64,000 bases of DNA, taken from contig NZ_CAUCSQ010000019.1 of assembly GCF_958445495.1 (NCBI RefSeq), positions 1 through 64,000 of the forward strand, in the 5' to 3' direction. The notes below the pieces were generated by a model that saw nothing but the letters and a program-made list of their open reading frames with translations, did no database searches and had not been told where the DNA came from. A program made the position numbers and the translations under genes. Positions 53,014 through 62,283 of this stretch are shown here, one piece after another (position 1 is the stretch's first letter; every line of letters starts with the position of its first letter). Source of the DNA: an uncultured Bacteroides sp. Lineage in GTDB: Bacteria; Bacteroidota; Bacteroidia; Bacteroidales; Bacteroidaceae.

Positions 53014-56000
53014 ATGAGGAATAAATCACCGTATCGCCATATATGCCTCCTTTTCATTTGTTTCTCCGCCCTCATTTCCCAGGTATATGCCAAAGCCGGT
53101 TTCAGTTATGCGAAAATCGGCATGCATCAGGGAATGCCTTCCTATATAAATTATGTTTATGAAGATAGCGGCGGGCTGATTTGGTTAGCGACGGCAAACG
53201 GGTTGGCGCGTTATGACGGAAAGGAATTGAAACCTTATCCGACGTTCGTACCGGACAGCATTTTACATAATAAACAAATCATACAGGTCATCGAGGACGA
53301 GAACAAGCAATTGTGGATACTTACCTACAACGGGATTGCCCGGTATGACAAAGCATGCGACTGCCTGACCCCGTATATGCTTGAAGGAAAGACTATTCTG
53401 GCCGGAGCTGTCTGTAAGACGGAAGACGGACTGATTTTCGGAGGGAGAGGCAAGTTATACCGTTATTTCTATCGCTCCGACGAGATGGAGGAAATACGGG
53501 TTTCACCAGCTACAAACGATTTCTTTATCGAACGGATGCAATTCTGGGACAGGAACACGTTGATATGTTCCGACAGGAAAAACAATAAATTATTGTTGTA
53601 TGACATCAATGTGAAAAACCTGCAGCCTGTTCCTTTCTCAGAAACAAATATTTATGCGGATTTGTGTGTAGACGGCAACGGTCATCTTTGGCTGACGGAT
53701 TATAACAACGGCATAAAGAAAATATCGAGAACCGGAGAGGTGCTCGCCCATTACACCACACGCAATTCAAAATTGAGCAGCAATCTGGTCTTATGCATAA
53801 CTTTGATTGACGGGAAAATATGGGCCGGGACAGACGGCGGGGGAGTCAATATCATAGACCCCGTAAACGGGCAGGTCGATGTCCTTGAACATGAGTCGGG
53901 AAATGTCCATTCTCTCCCGGTTAATACCATTTTGCATATACATCAAAGCAAAAACAATAATATATGGCTGGGGACTGCCCGGGGCGGTTTGGTGAATGTC
54001 CGCAAGACTTACATGAAAACGTTTTCAAGCGTACCTCTACGTAACGCGAAAGGCCTGAGCGAGAATACGGTATTGTCTCTCTTTCAGGAACCGGGCAGTG
54101 AATTTATTTGGATAGGCACGGACGGCGGAGGCATCAACCGGCTCGATACCGGCAAAAACGAGTTCAAACATTATCCGGGTACATGGGGAGACAAGATAGT
54201 CTCCATCTGCGGCTATTCTACGGACGAACTGCTGATTTCGATTTATTCGGAAGGATTTTTCCTTTTCAACAAGAAAACCGGGAAAAGAAGACCTTTTTTA
54301 CCTCTTCGGTTCAAATCGGACAATTACATAAAATACAGCCGGAATTCGTCCAATGTATATAACGAGACCGCAAATACGATTCTGTTGCTGACTAATCCTG
54401 TCATTCGCTATTATCAGGCGGACGGACGGATGGAAGAGGTGGAGAATAATTTACCTGTCATTCCGCAAAGAATGATTTGCGCAATAGGCAGTGACGAACG
54501 TTTTTCCTATTTTCACGATACGCAGACTATTTATAAGCTGGAAAAGAAAGGGAAGGACTTATATCCGGTATTCCATTCCGATACGGCTTATTTCATCAAC
54601 GCTGTCGCTTGGGACAGGAAAGGGACATATTGGATTGCGAGCAACAGGGGACTGTATGTCTATCAGGAAGGAGGGAAACCGACTCGTCTCGGCGACTCCC
54701 TGTTTCAGGAAACCAAGTCTGTGTTGTGCGATAATAAAGGAAATGTCTGGATAGGGGCAGGGCAGAATCTTTTCTCTTATCATCCGCGAGAACAAAAATT
54801 CAGGCTTTACGGGGAATCGGACGGTCTTTCCAAGAATGAATATCTGTCTAAACCTGTTTTGCTGGCTAACGACCAGAATATCTATATGGGAGGTGTCAAC
54901 GGATTGCTTTGCATAGATGCCGATATCAAGGATTTGCAGCAGACTGAAGATAAGGACTTGCCTGTCCTTCTGATGGATTTCTTTGTGGGCGAAGAAAACA
55001 GGATGTATGAATTGAAAAACGGGAAAATCGTTCTGCCTTGGGACAGCCGCAACATCAAACTGCGTTTCCTGGTCTCAGGCGACGATATCCTGCGCTCCCG
55101 TATGTTTCGTTACAGTCTGGACGAGAAATATGCAAACACCTTGACAAGTTATGACACCGAACTGAACATATCCTCGCTCGTGTCGGGTTCTTATCCGGTT
55201 TGCGTCAGCTATACGAAAAAAGACGGGAGGTGGTCTGCCCGCCAACAGGTACTGACATTGGTCGTCTTGCCTCCCTGGTACAAATCCTGGTGGTTTATCG
55301 CCATCATGGGAATACTGTTTTCAGCGATGTTGTCCGCCGCTGTATTCACAATTCTCCGCAGGAAGTCCAACCGAGTCAAATGGATGATTAAGGAACATGA
55401 ACGGCAGATATATGAAGAGAAGGTACGTTTCCTGATTAATATCAGCCACGAGCTTCGCACGCCTCTGACTCTGATATATGCTCCTTTGAAAAAGATGGTT
55501 GATTCCATTCAGCCGGGTGACAGTCATTATAAACAATTGCTGATGGTTTTCAAACAGTCGCAGCGAATGAAAGATTTGATTAACATGGTGCTTGATGCCA
55601 GAAAGATGGAAGTGGGGATGGCAAGGCTGAACATGGGCAGTTATCATCTGAACCGGTGGATAAGGGAAACTTGCGTCGATTTCATTGATGATGAGGACAA
55701 TAATACCGTCATTTTCGACTATACACTGGACGAACGGATAGGGAATGTGACTTTCGACAAGGAAAAATGTGTTGTCATTCTTTCGAATCTACTGGTTAAC
55801 GCTATCAAGCACAGCCCCGAACGAAGTGTTGTCACCATCCGCACCGAACTGTCCGATAATCGGCAAAACGTAAGGATATCCGTTTCCGACCAAGGACCGG
55901 GACTGGAAAACGTAGATACGGACAGGCTTTTCACACGTTTCTATCAAGGGGACAACGAACAAGGCGGAAGCGGCATCGGCTTGTCATACGCCAAGATACT

Positions 56001-56961
56001 GGTTGAGCTGCACAAGGGGAAGATTGGTGCTTATACCAATCCTTCGGGGGAAGGGGCTACATTCTACTTTGAACTTCCTGTGTCACAGGAACAAAACAAC
56101 CCGATGCCTGAAAACAAGTCTTATTTGAATGAATTGCTTTCTTCCCAGCCGGCAAATGATATCGATATTCCCGACCAAGGGATTATAAACTCCATTAACC
56201 CCAAAGAATATACGATTCTGGTAGTAGATGATAATATGACTCTCGTGAATTATATCGCCGATGAGCTGAAGGGGGTTTTTAAACGGGTACTGACGGCAAA
56301 TGACGGCAAAACGGCTTACCGGATGGCTTGTGACGAAAAACCGGATATTATCGTCAGCGATGTCATGATGCCAGGCATGAACGGGTATCAATTATGCCAG
56401 ACCATCAAGGAAGATATCAGCGTGAGCCATATTCCCCTTATCCTGTTGACGGCAAGGAGCGATGATGCCAGTAGAAAATACGGATACATGCTGGGGGCGG
56501 ACAGTTATTTGGAAAAGCCGTTTGACATAAGCCAATTGACGGGCAAGATATTGAACAAGCTTTACAACAGGATGCAAACCCGGAAACATTACCAGCAAGT
56601 GGGTATTTATCTTGCACCTATCGAAAACGACCTTACCAAGACGGACAGCCTTTTCATGGAGAAGCTGAATAAAACGATTGTGGATAACTTGGATAATCCT
56701 CAATTGAACATTCCTTTCCTTTGCACCCAAGTGGGAATGAGCCGTGCTTCGTTATATAATAAGCTGAAAGCCATTGCCGGTATGGGGGCGAATGATTACA
56801 TCAATAAAATCCGTATCGAGCAGGCCATAAAACTTATTAAAGAGACTGATTTGAACTTTACGGAAATTTCCGAGAAGGTCGGCTTCGCTTCTTCACGATA
56901 TTTCAGTACGGCTTTTAAGCAATATACGGGAAAAACTCCGACACAATACAAGAAAGAGTGA
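53014..56961 (+). CDS. Hybrid two-component system regulator (HTCS)
   Basis: 1315 residues from the ATG at 53014. The frame is open up to 52747, but that part precedes the promoter, and ATG 52993 is an alternative. Order: signal peptide (SPYRHICLLFICFSALISQVYA), a periplasmic sensor of two beta-propellers with repeats such as SGGLIWLATANGLARYDGK and HIWLG/WIGTDGGGINRLD, then a Y_Y_Y domain. A membrane segment follows (about 757-780). The HisKA part has INISHELRTPL (His near 812) and HATPase_c has NLLVNAIKH and GSGIGLSYAK. The receiver has ILVVDDN, with D1116 in SDVMMPG, K near 1167 in EKPF. A C-terminal AraC-type HTH ends the protein. It binds an oligosaccharide in the periplasm and activates the PUL B operon lying divergently. 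Intact. Confidence 0.95.
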   Translation: MRNKSPYRHICLLFICFSALISQVYAKAGFSYAKIGMHQGMPSYINYVYEDSGGLIWLATANGLARYDGKELKPYPTFVPDSILHNKQIIQVIEDENKQLWILTYNGIARYDKACDCLTPYMLEGKTILAGAVCKTEDGLIFGGRGKLYRYFYRSDEMEEIRVSPATNDFFIERMQFWDRNTLICSDRKNNKLLLYDINVKNLQPVPFSETNIYADLCVDGNGHLWLTDYNNGIKKISRTGEVLAHYTTRNSKLSSNLVLCITLIDGKIWAGTDGGGVNIIDPVNGQVDVLEHESGNVHSLPVNTILHIHQSKNNNIWLGTARGGLVNVRKTYMKTFSSVPLRNAKGLSENTVLSLFQEPGSEFIWIGTDGGGINRLDTGKNEFKHYPGTWGDKIVSICGYSTDELLISIYSEGFFLFNKKTGKRRPFLPLRFKSDNYIKYSRNSSNVYNETANTILLLTNPVIRYYQADGRMEEVENNLPVIPQRMICAIGSDERFSYFHDTQTIYKLEKKGKDLYPVFHSDTAYFINAVAWDRKGTYWIASNRGLYVYQEGGKPTRLGDSLFQETKSVLCDNKGNVWIGAGQNLFSYHPREQKFRLYGESDGLSKNEYLSKPVLLANDQNIYMGGVNGLLCIDADIKDLQQTEDKDLPVLLMDFFVGEENRMYELKNGKIVLPWDSRNIKLRFLVSGDDILRSRMFRYSLDEKYANTLTSYDTELNISSLVSGSYPVCVSYTKKDGRWSARQQVLTLVVLPPWYKSWWFIAIMGILFSAMLSAAVFTILRRKSNRVKWMIKEHERQIYEEKVRFLINISHELRTPLTLIYAPLKKMVDSIQPGDSHYKQLLMVFKQSQRMKDLINMVLDARKMEVGMARLNMGSYHLNRWIRETCVDFIDDEDNNTVIFDYTLDERIGNVTFDKEKCVVILSNLLVNAIKHSPERSVVTIRTELSDNRQNVRISVSDQGPGLENVDTDRLFTRFYQGDNEQGGSGIGLSYAKILVELHKGKIGAYTNPSGEGATFYFELPVSQEQNNPMPENKSYLNELLSSQPANDIDIPDQGIINSINPKEYTILVVDDNMTLVNYIADELKGVFKRVLTANDGKTAYRMACDEKPDIIVSDVMMPGMNGYQLCQTIKEDISVSHIPLILLTARSDDASRKYGYMLGADSYLEKPFDISQLTGKILNKLYNRMQTRKHYQQVGIYLAPIENDLTKTDSLFMEKLNKTIVDNLDNPQLNIPFLCTQVGMSRASLYNKLKAIAGMGANDYINKIRIEQAIKLIKETDLNFTEISEKVGFASSRYFSTAFKQYTGKTPTQYKKE

Positions 56962-57006
56962 TGCTTGCAGGACAGGATATTCTCTCTGTCGGAAATGAAA
57001 CATTAC

Positions 57007-57039
57007 GCCCGCCCATCGCTACGAAAGCAATGGACGGGC
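57007..57039. terminator. Hairpin between convergent HTCS and GH30 genes
   Basis: Stem GCCCG (57007-57011) with CGGGC (57035-57039), continued inward by CCAT/ATGG and GCT/AGC with single mismatches. It sits between the HTCS stop (56961) and the GH30 stop (57128). No long U-tract on either side, so it may work in both directions but weakly. Confidence 0.5.
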
Positions 57040-57127
57040 ACATAAATATACCGTTTTCTAAAGGAAGCGAAACAGAAAGCGGAGTTTTATTTTCAAGACT
57101 TTCCCGTATAAAAAAGAACAGAGGCAG

Positions 57128-58711
57128 CTAGTCCGACGAAAGCATAGTCATGACAGAACGCGCCGGAATCCGGATTTCCTTTCCGCTTTTCACTTTCCCT
57201 ACCGGCAGCAAATCTTCCCCTTCCTTATCGGATGTCCGATACATCTGCCATTGCCTGTTTCCGACCTTATCTTTGCGGATAGAAAACTCCTTTTCCTCAT
57301 CAGCATAGTTAATAACCACCATTACGTATGTTCCGTCTGTATTCTTATATGCAGTACACATCAATCCCTGTTGGTCGGTATCGCCGCCGGGGAGCAACGT
57401 TTCTGCCTTGTCGAAAGCCGAAACGGATAACCGCACCGCTCCCGGACGGATAAAACGGCTATAATTGCCTAAAGCCCACATTAATTTAGAGTCTTCCACC
57501 CTGCCATCCAGGAAATTATCCTCCGCAGTATATTCACGAATCAACCCGTCTTTGTAATCACCGCCGACAGCCCGCCACCATTGCCAGCTTTTTGCTCCGG
57601 CATACACGATATCATGATGAATTATGCGGGCTACGTAAAGCGCGGTCTTCATCGTGCGGTCAAACCCGTTTCCACCGCCGATTTCCTCGTCATTGCCCAT
57701 GATGCAGGTCTCCGTCTGCCAGAAGCCGACCTGATGTTTATCTAAGGTATCCCGCAACTGGCAGCGGATATTACGCAATTCGCTCAACGGTGTTGTTGTC
57801 CAATAGCTATGACCGAGCATCAGACGGGGAACATTCGGAGTATTTCCCAAATATGTATCCACACTATCCGGACAGAAAAAAGCCTGAATCTGGTATCCGC
57901 GTTGCCAGTCCGTTTCGTGAGTGCGGAACATACAACGGTAATCGGAAGATTCATTCACCAGAATCCGGGTATCCATGTTCCGGCTTACGAACTCTTTACT
58001 CAACAGGCGCACCGTGCGGGCTATTTCTTTGTTTGTCGCCGGACATCCTTCCTGCTTCGGCCCTACCCAGTTCCAATGTCCGTCCGGTTCGTTGAAAGGG
58101 CAGATATAATCGAACTTGATGCCATCGTGCTTTTCAACCCCTTGTATCACATCCGCCAGAAAACGGACAAATTTTTCATAACAATCCGGTTTCAGGTTCG
58201 CTGTACCTCCGCGGCCGGTATTGGTTGCCAACCCGTTTTGCGTATAATACACGGGGGGAGAATTCAGAAATGCCAGGAATTTGCCGACTCCCCGTTCTTT
58301 CGCCAGTTTCAGGAAATTGCGCTGTCCTTGTTGCTTGTTCCAGTCATACGTTCCGTCCGCATTCAGAAAACACTCGGCACGCATCCAGGGAGAGGCTATC
58401 TGGCTGGCTTCTCCCTGTTCCGCACTGCCCGCCCCGACATTGAAACGCCAAAGCGACAAACCGATACCTTTAGGCTTTCCGTCCGCATCGTTCTCCGTGC
58501 TGAACAGCCAATCAGCTATCCGCTCCCGTTTCTCCTGCGGCCAAAGCCCGATGAATTGCATGCTCCAAGCATCGGAAGCACCGAAATAATCCATCGTCTG
58601 GCAAGGTTTATCCGTTTCTATCCGATAATTGACGGCAGCAGGCCGGGAGCCCCTCACTGCTGCGCTTATCCAGAAAAAACTTAAAGCGATTAAAATTATT
58701 TTACCTTTCAT
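57128..58711 (-). CDS. GH30-family glycoside hydrolase
   Basis: 527 residues with a signal peptide (MKGKIILIALSFFWISAAVRG). The GH30 barrel start is TMDYFGASDAWSMQFIG. E208 in CPFNEPDGHWNW should be the acid/base and E334 in FWQTETCIM the nucleophile. A C-terminal beta domain ends with IRIPARSVMTMLSS. NEPDGHW and the long first loop (WLFSTENDADGKPKGIGLSLWRFNVG) are like the GH30 subfamilies that act on galactans or other non-glucan substrates, but I cannot assign the subfamily. It is only distantly like the GH30 at 23822. It is the last gene of PUL C, 14 bp after GH97. Confidence 0.88.
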   Translation of the reverse strand: MKGKIILIALSFFWISAAVRGSRPAAVNYRIETDKPCQTMDYFGASDAWSMQFIGLWPQEKRERIADWLFSTENDADGKPKGIGLSLWRFNVGAGSAEQGEASQIASPWMRAECFLNADGTYDWNKQQGQRNFLKLAKERGVGKFLAFLNSPPVYYTQNGLATNTGRGGTANLKPDCYEKFVRFLADVIQGVEKHDGIKFDYICPFNEPDGHWNWVGPKQEGCPATNKEIARTVRLLSKEFVSRNMDTRILVNESSDYRCMFRTHETDWQRGYQIQAFFCPDSVDTYLGNTPNVPRLMLGHSYWTTTPLSELRNIRCQLRDTLDKHQVGFWQTETCIMGNDEEIGGGNGFDRTMKTALYVARIIHHDIVYAGAKSWQWWRAVGGDYKDGLIREYTAEDNFLDGRVEDSKLMWALGNYSRFIRPGAVRLSVSAFDKAETLLPGGDTDQQGLMCTAYKNTDGTYVMVVINYADEEKEFSIRKDKVGNRQWQMYRTSDKEGEDLLPVGKVKSGKEIRIPARSVMTMLSSD

Positions 58712-58725
58712 ACCTATTATATAAG

Positions 58726-60690
58726 TTAATATAAACTTTTCAAAATGCCTCCTCCCTGCGGCTGAACATTGAAGCGGAATTTACCGTTCGATTTTATATT
58801 GCATTGTTCCAGTTGCGGTTGTAACTGTTTGCCATCGCTATAGAAAGCAACGGTCTTCCCTGCGAACATCGGGAGTTCGAGCTCCAACTCCAACGTTTCC
58901 CCGGTGGCGTTCACCGCCGCCAGATACCAGCACTCTCCGGAACGCCGCGCAAGCACTACGTATTTGCCGGGATAACCGTCTATAAAACAGGTTTCATCCC
59001 ACTCTGTAGGCACATGTTTCATAAAATCAAGACAGATTTCAGGAACGTCGGTCAAATTGTTAGGCGCCAGAGCAAAATTCTGAATCGGATTCTGGTAGAG
59101 GACGGCAGTAGCCAGTTGGAACACATCGGTAGTCCGGCGCGTGGTTCCCCCGTCATTTCCCCTATTCAGACGCTTGTTCAAGAAACAACCGCCAAATTCC
59201 ATAGAACCGACAGAGTTACGTATAAACGGGTGCAGGCAGGCGTTAAAAGCTTCTTCGTCGCAAAAATGCTGGTTGAATACCATATTTTCCGAAGCCAATA
59301 CGGCCTCGCTGCCTACGTAATTCGGATACATCCGTTCCCAACCGCGCGGTAATGTACAACCGTGAAAAATTACCATTAATCCGTAATCGTCCGCATCGCT
59401 CAGGATAGCTTCGTACAGGCGCATCGTTTCTTGCTTGTCTCCACCGAAAAAGTCAACCTTGATACCTTTCACTCCCCGGCTTTTCAACCATTTCATTTCC
59501 CGTTTACGCACGATAGGGTTATCCATAAGGTTTACAGGGCCTTGTTCGATATCATTCCAATAACCGCTGGAGCTATACCACAAGAACACATCCACCCCCT
59601 TATTGCGGGCATATCCAATCAACTGCTCCATGCGTTCGTGGCCGATGTTCGTATCCCACCAGTTATCTATCAATACATATTCATAACCCATGGCGGCCGC
59701 CAAATCGACATAGCGCACCTGGTCGTCATAGTTGATGCTTCCATCCTGCCAGAGTATCCAACTCCACGTTCCGCGCCCCATGCGATAGGTATGTTCCGTT
59801 TCGTACAACGGCTCAACCACATCCCACGGAACCGTAGTTTCCACAATAGGTTTCAAAGTCTCTCCTACGGTAATAGTGCGCCAAGGAGTAGAACCCGGCA
59901 GGGAGAAAGCCGGCGCTACCGTCCCATTGCCGTTATTTTCTTCAGGCATGGGGAAAGCAACCGTATAGAGGTTTCCTTCCTTTACGTCGCTCAGGTGGGA
60001 AGCGCAATAGCGGCTGTCCACTCCCGTTTCACTGACAAGCACCCAGCCGTCGTTCCCCACTTTGAACAGACAGGGAAATGTATATCCGTGCCCATATTGC
60101 GAACGTGCTTCCATCGGAGCGTCTGCCTTATATTCTTCTTCATAACTGGGTTTGGTACGTTTCCACCCTATCATGGCATCGCTTTGCGGACAAAGGAAAG
60201 TGGTGGTCCCGGCCGGAAAACGGAAACCGGTTTCCTCACTGTTCACGATGACGCTTCCCGTATCTCCCTGGCGAGGCAACGTATATCGGAAAGCTACGTC
60301 ATTGTTACTGACACGGAACGTCACGTCTATTTTCCGGCCTTTACCGTTGGCAAAGGAACAAGTCAGCTCATTGGCGCGATAATGTATGCGGGATGCCTTA
60401 ATACGCGACTGGACATAAACTTTGTCAATCTGTTTTTCCTGATGTCCCGTCAATTTCATCTCTCCTGCAAAATTTCCCGCATTGGTAACCAGCCCCAACG
60501 GGGAAGATTCAATCAGCTTTTTCCCATTATAAGAGAGGGAATAAGACGCTTTACCCCCTTCCGGACATGCGACCGTTACTTGCAACTTTCCGTCAGGACC
60601 GCTTACAACCACATTTTGTGCAGCCGATGACGACATGAATGCCGCCAATAGAAAAATAAATCCTTTTAACCTGTTCTTCATGATAATCAT
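58726..60690 (-). CDS. GH97-family glycosidase, retaining type
   Basis: 654 residues (ATGs at 60690 and 60681), with a signal peptide ending SSSAAQ. The GH97 N-terminal beta domain (about 25-290) and barrel (290-560) are present. The motif KGIKVDFFGGDKQ carries D413, the position of the nucleophile in retaining GH97 enzymes such as the BtGal97b alpha-galactosidase (about D415), rather than the Glu of inverting SusB. So it is probably an alpha-galactosidase-like enzyme acting in the periplasm. The operon partner is the GH30 gene downstream, which could expose or accept its substrate. Confidence 0.9.
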   Translation of the reverse strand: MIIMKNRLKGFIFLLAAFMSSSAAQNVVVSGPDGKLQVTVACPEGGKASYSLSYNGKKLIESSPLGLVTNAGNFAGEMKLTGHQEKQIDKVYVQSRIKASRIHYRANELTCSFANGKGRKIDVTFRVSNNDVAFRYTLPRQGDTGSVIVNSEETGFRFPAGTTTFLCPQSDAMIGWKRTKPSYEEEYKADAPMEARSQYGHGYTFPCLFKVGNDGWVLVSETGVDSRYCASHLSDVKEGNLYTVAFPMPEENNGNGTVAPAFSLPGSTPWRTITVGETLKPIVETTVPWDVVEPLYETEHTYRMGRGTWSWILWQDGSINYDDQVRYVDLAAAMGYEYVLIDNWWDTNIGHERMEQLIGYARNKGVDVFLWYSSSGYWNDIEQGPVNLMDNPIVRKREMKWLKSRGVKGIKVDFFGGDKQETMRLYEAILSDADDYGLMVIFHGCTLPRGWERMYPNYVGSEAVLASENMVFNQHFCDEEAFNACLHPFIRNSVGSMEFGGCFLNKRLNRGNDGGTTRRTTDVFQLATAVLYQNPIQNFALAPNNLTDVPEICLDFMKHVPTEWDETCFIDGYPGKYVVLARRSGECWYLAAVNATGETLELELELPMFAGKTVAFYSDGKQLQPQLEQCNIKSNGKFRFNVQPQGGGILKSLY

Positions 60691-60810
60691 ACAATTTAAT
60701 ATTAATTTAGCGGGCAGGGATAGACTCTTCGGACACCGTGCATTTTCCCGTCACGGTGAAATAAGCAAACAGGCAGACCGCCTGTCTTTCTTTCCGGAAG
60801 GGCATTCTGT
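60691..60810 (-). other. Leader region of the GH97-GH30 segment
   Basis: Two small hairpins, CACCGTG/CACGGTG (60734-60758) and ACAGGC/GCCTGT (60769-60785), lie between the terminator and GH97. No clear -7 box is seen on the minus strand, so a separate promoter is uncertain. Confidence 0.35.
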
Positions 60811-60841
60811 TGAAAAATGCCGGCAGTGATACTGCCGGCAT
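60811..60841 (-). terminator. Rho-independent terminator inside PUL C
   Basis: A perfect 11-bp stem, ATGCCGGCAGT (60817-60827) with its complement (60831-60841), loop of 3 nt, followed on the minus strand by TTTTT. It lies after the lipoprotein gene ending at 60915, so it should stop the SusD-lipoprotein transcript before GH97, fully or in part. Confidence 0.85.
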
Positions 60842-60914
60842 CCGATTCATCCGTACGGTTATCCGTTAATAACCCGCATCACTTATTTCCATTTATAGTA
60901 GTGCAAATGATAAG

Positions 60915-62264
60915 CTACTCGGCATCAAATCCGTATGCATATATTTCGGATAAAGAAGAGTTGAGCTCTCTATTTCCTTCCGTTATCTCTACTTTAAAAT
61001 AACGGCCTTCTGCCGGAGTCTCTAATGTAAAGTTCTGAGTCGTGAGAATCTTTTCCATAGTAAACGTTCCGACTTTTGTCCAATCTTCTCCATCATCGCT
61101 CACATAGAAATTACCGCTTCTCGTATCTCTGTAATCAGCGTGTTGCCTTTGTACCAGACCGAATTGCGTAAACGTATGCGATATCTTGGTATCAATAACC
61201 AGCCAATGAGGAAAGGCTGTGTTACCGCCGGTCTGCCAGGATGAATGCCAATAAGTGGACAAATCACCGTCCAGTGCGCATTCTGGTACTCCTTGTCCGG
61301 CTCCTTCGCCACTCGGTTCTTCCGTATTGGCTTCTATCGTCCAATCCGTACGAACCAATTCCGGTCCCAGGACGCGGATAGCCCAGAAATATACATTGTT
61401 GGAAGAAAGCTCAAACATGGAAACGGAATTGATGCGGACAGGCAACATATAATCACCCGGCTCCAACTGCCCGTTCACCGCAACGCTTAACTCCGCATTT
61501 GTCGTACCGGCAGAAAGTGTCATTTCATTTTCGAAAGAATAACTGCCTTCCGGCAAAGCTTTAAAGTTTGTTCCATTCTCTTCATTGTAAGCTTCACGAT
61601 AAGAGTCGTCGGCAACGAACTGGCAGGTTATCTCCCAACTGTTTTCCGTATCAAGCCCGAATGCTATTTTTGAGGAAACCGAAGTATTATAACTGTAATC
61701 GGCTATCGAGACTGCAGAGCTTTCAAACCCCAAAGACGGAGTGACAACTCCTGTTATCTGCAAAAACAATTCGTCTTTCTCATTGTTGACAGAATCGTTT
61801 TCACTGGTAATCCGCAAAGGCAATACCCATTTGGCATCCTCGTCTCCGGACTCCATGATGGACTCTACTTTATCCGGACTCAACGAAATCGAAACTGACT
61901 TATAACGTTCTTCGGCCGAGAACTCTACATGGGGCATCTCTATCGAATAACAATCCGCACTTATCAACTTATAGTTCACGGCTTCCGGATTGCTGTACTC
62001 ACTATCAAGCTCTTCCTGGGTCAGAACCTCAACATCCGCACTGGCAGTCGAATTCGGTTCACTGCCGGATTTGAAGATTGAAAACTCATATACATTATCT
62101 TCTCCTGTTTTATATAAAGCGACTTCCTGCTTACCGCTATTATTCACATACAATATCTTATGATACTGTTCCGGGACCAAACTGCCCAATTCATATTCCG
62201 ATTCGTTGCAGGCGCTCAATAACAACAAGCCTCCTGCCAACAATAATGTATTTCTTACTTTCAT
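60915..62264 (-). CDS. DUF1735 and F5/8C-domain lipoprotein
   Basis: 449 residues from the ATG at 62264 (the open frame upstream to 62396 overlaps SusD). The lipoprotein signal is MKVRNTLLLAGGLLLLSAC. A DUF1735 domain (BT_3987 N-terminal-like, about 25-165) is followed by a second beta-rich part (about 170-300). A discoidin/F5/8-type C domain comes last (about 300-449), with CALDGDLSTYWHSSWQ, PHWLVIDT and YFKVEITE. Discoidin domains bind sugars, so this is likely a surface glycan-binding protein of PUL C. It lies 19 bp after the SusD gene. Confidence 0.85.
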   Translation of the reverse strand: MKVRNTLLLAGGLLLLSACNESEYELGSLVPEQYHKILYVNNSGKQEVALYKTGEDNVYEFSIFKSGSEPNSTASADVEVLTQEELDSEYSNPEAVNYKLISADCYSIEMPHVEFSAEERYKSVSISLSPDKVESIMESGDEDAKWVLPLRITSENDSVNNEKDELFLQITGVVTPSLGFESSAVSIADYSYNTSVSSKIAFGLDTENSWEITCQFVADDSYREAYNEENGTNFKALPEGSYSFENEMTLSAGTTNAELSVAVNGQLEPGDYMLPVRINSVSMFELSSNNVYFWAIRVLGPELVRTDWTIEANTEEPSGEGAGQGVPECALDGDLSTYWHSSWQTGGNTAFPHWLVIDTKISHTFTQFGLVQRQHADYRDTRSGNFYVSDDGEDWTKVGTFTMEKILTTQNFTLETPAEGRYFKVEITEGNRELNSSLSEIYAYGFDAE

Positions 62265-62283
62265 AATACCCTGTTTTAGATGA

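Noticed and set aside
59431..60630. 399-codon ORF on the plus strand
   Set aside because: It lies antisense to GH97, whose catalytic motifs and signal peptide are intact.
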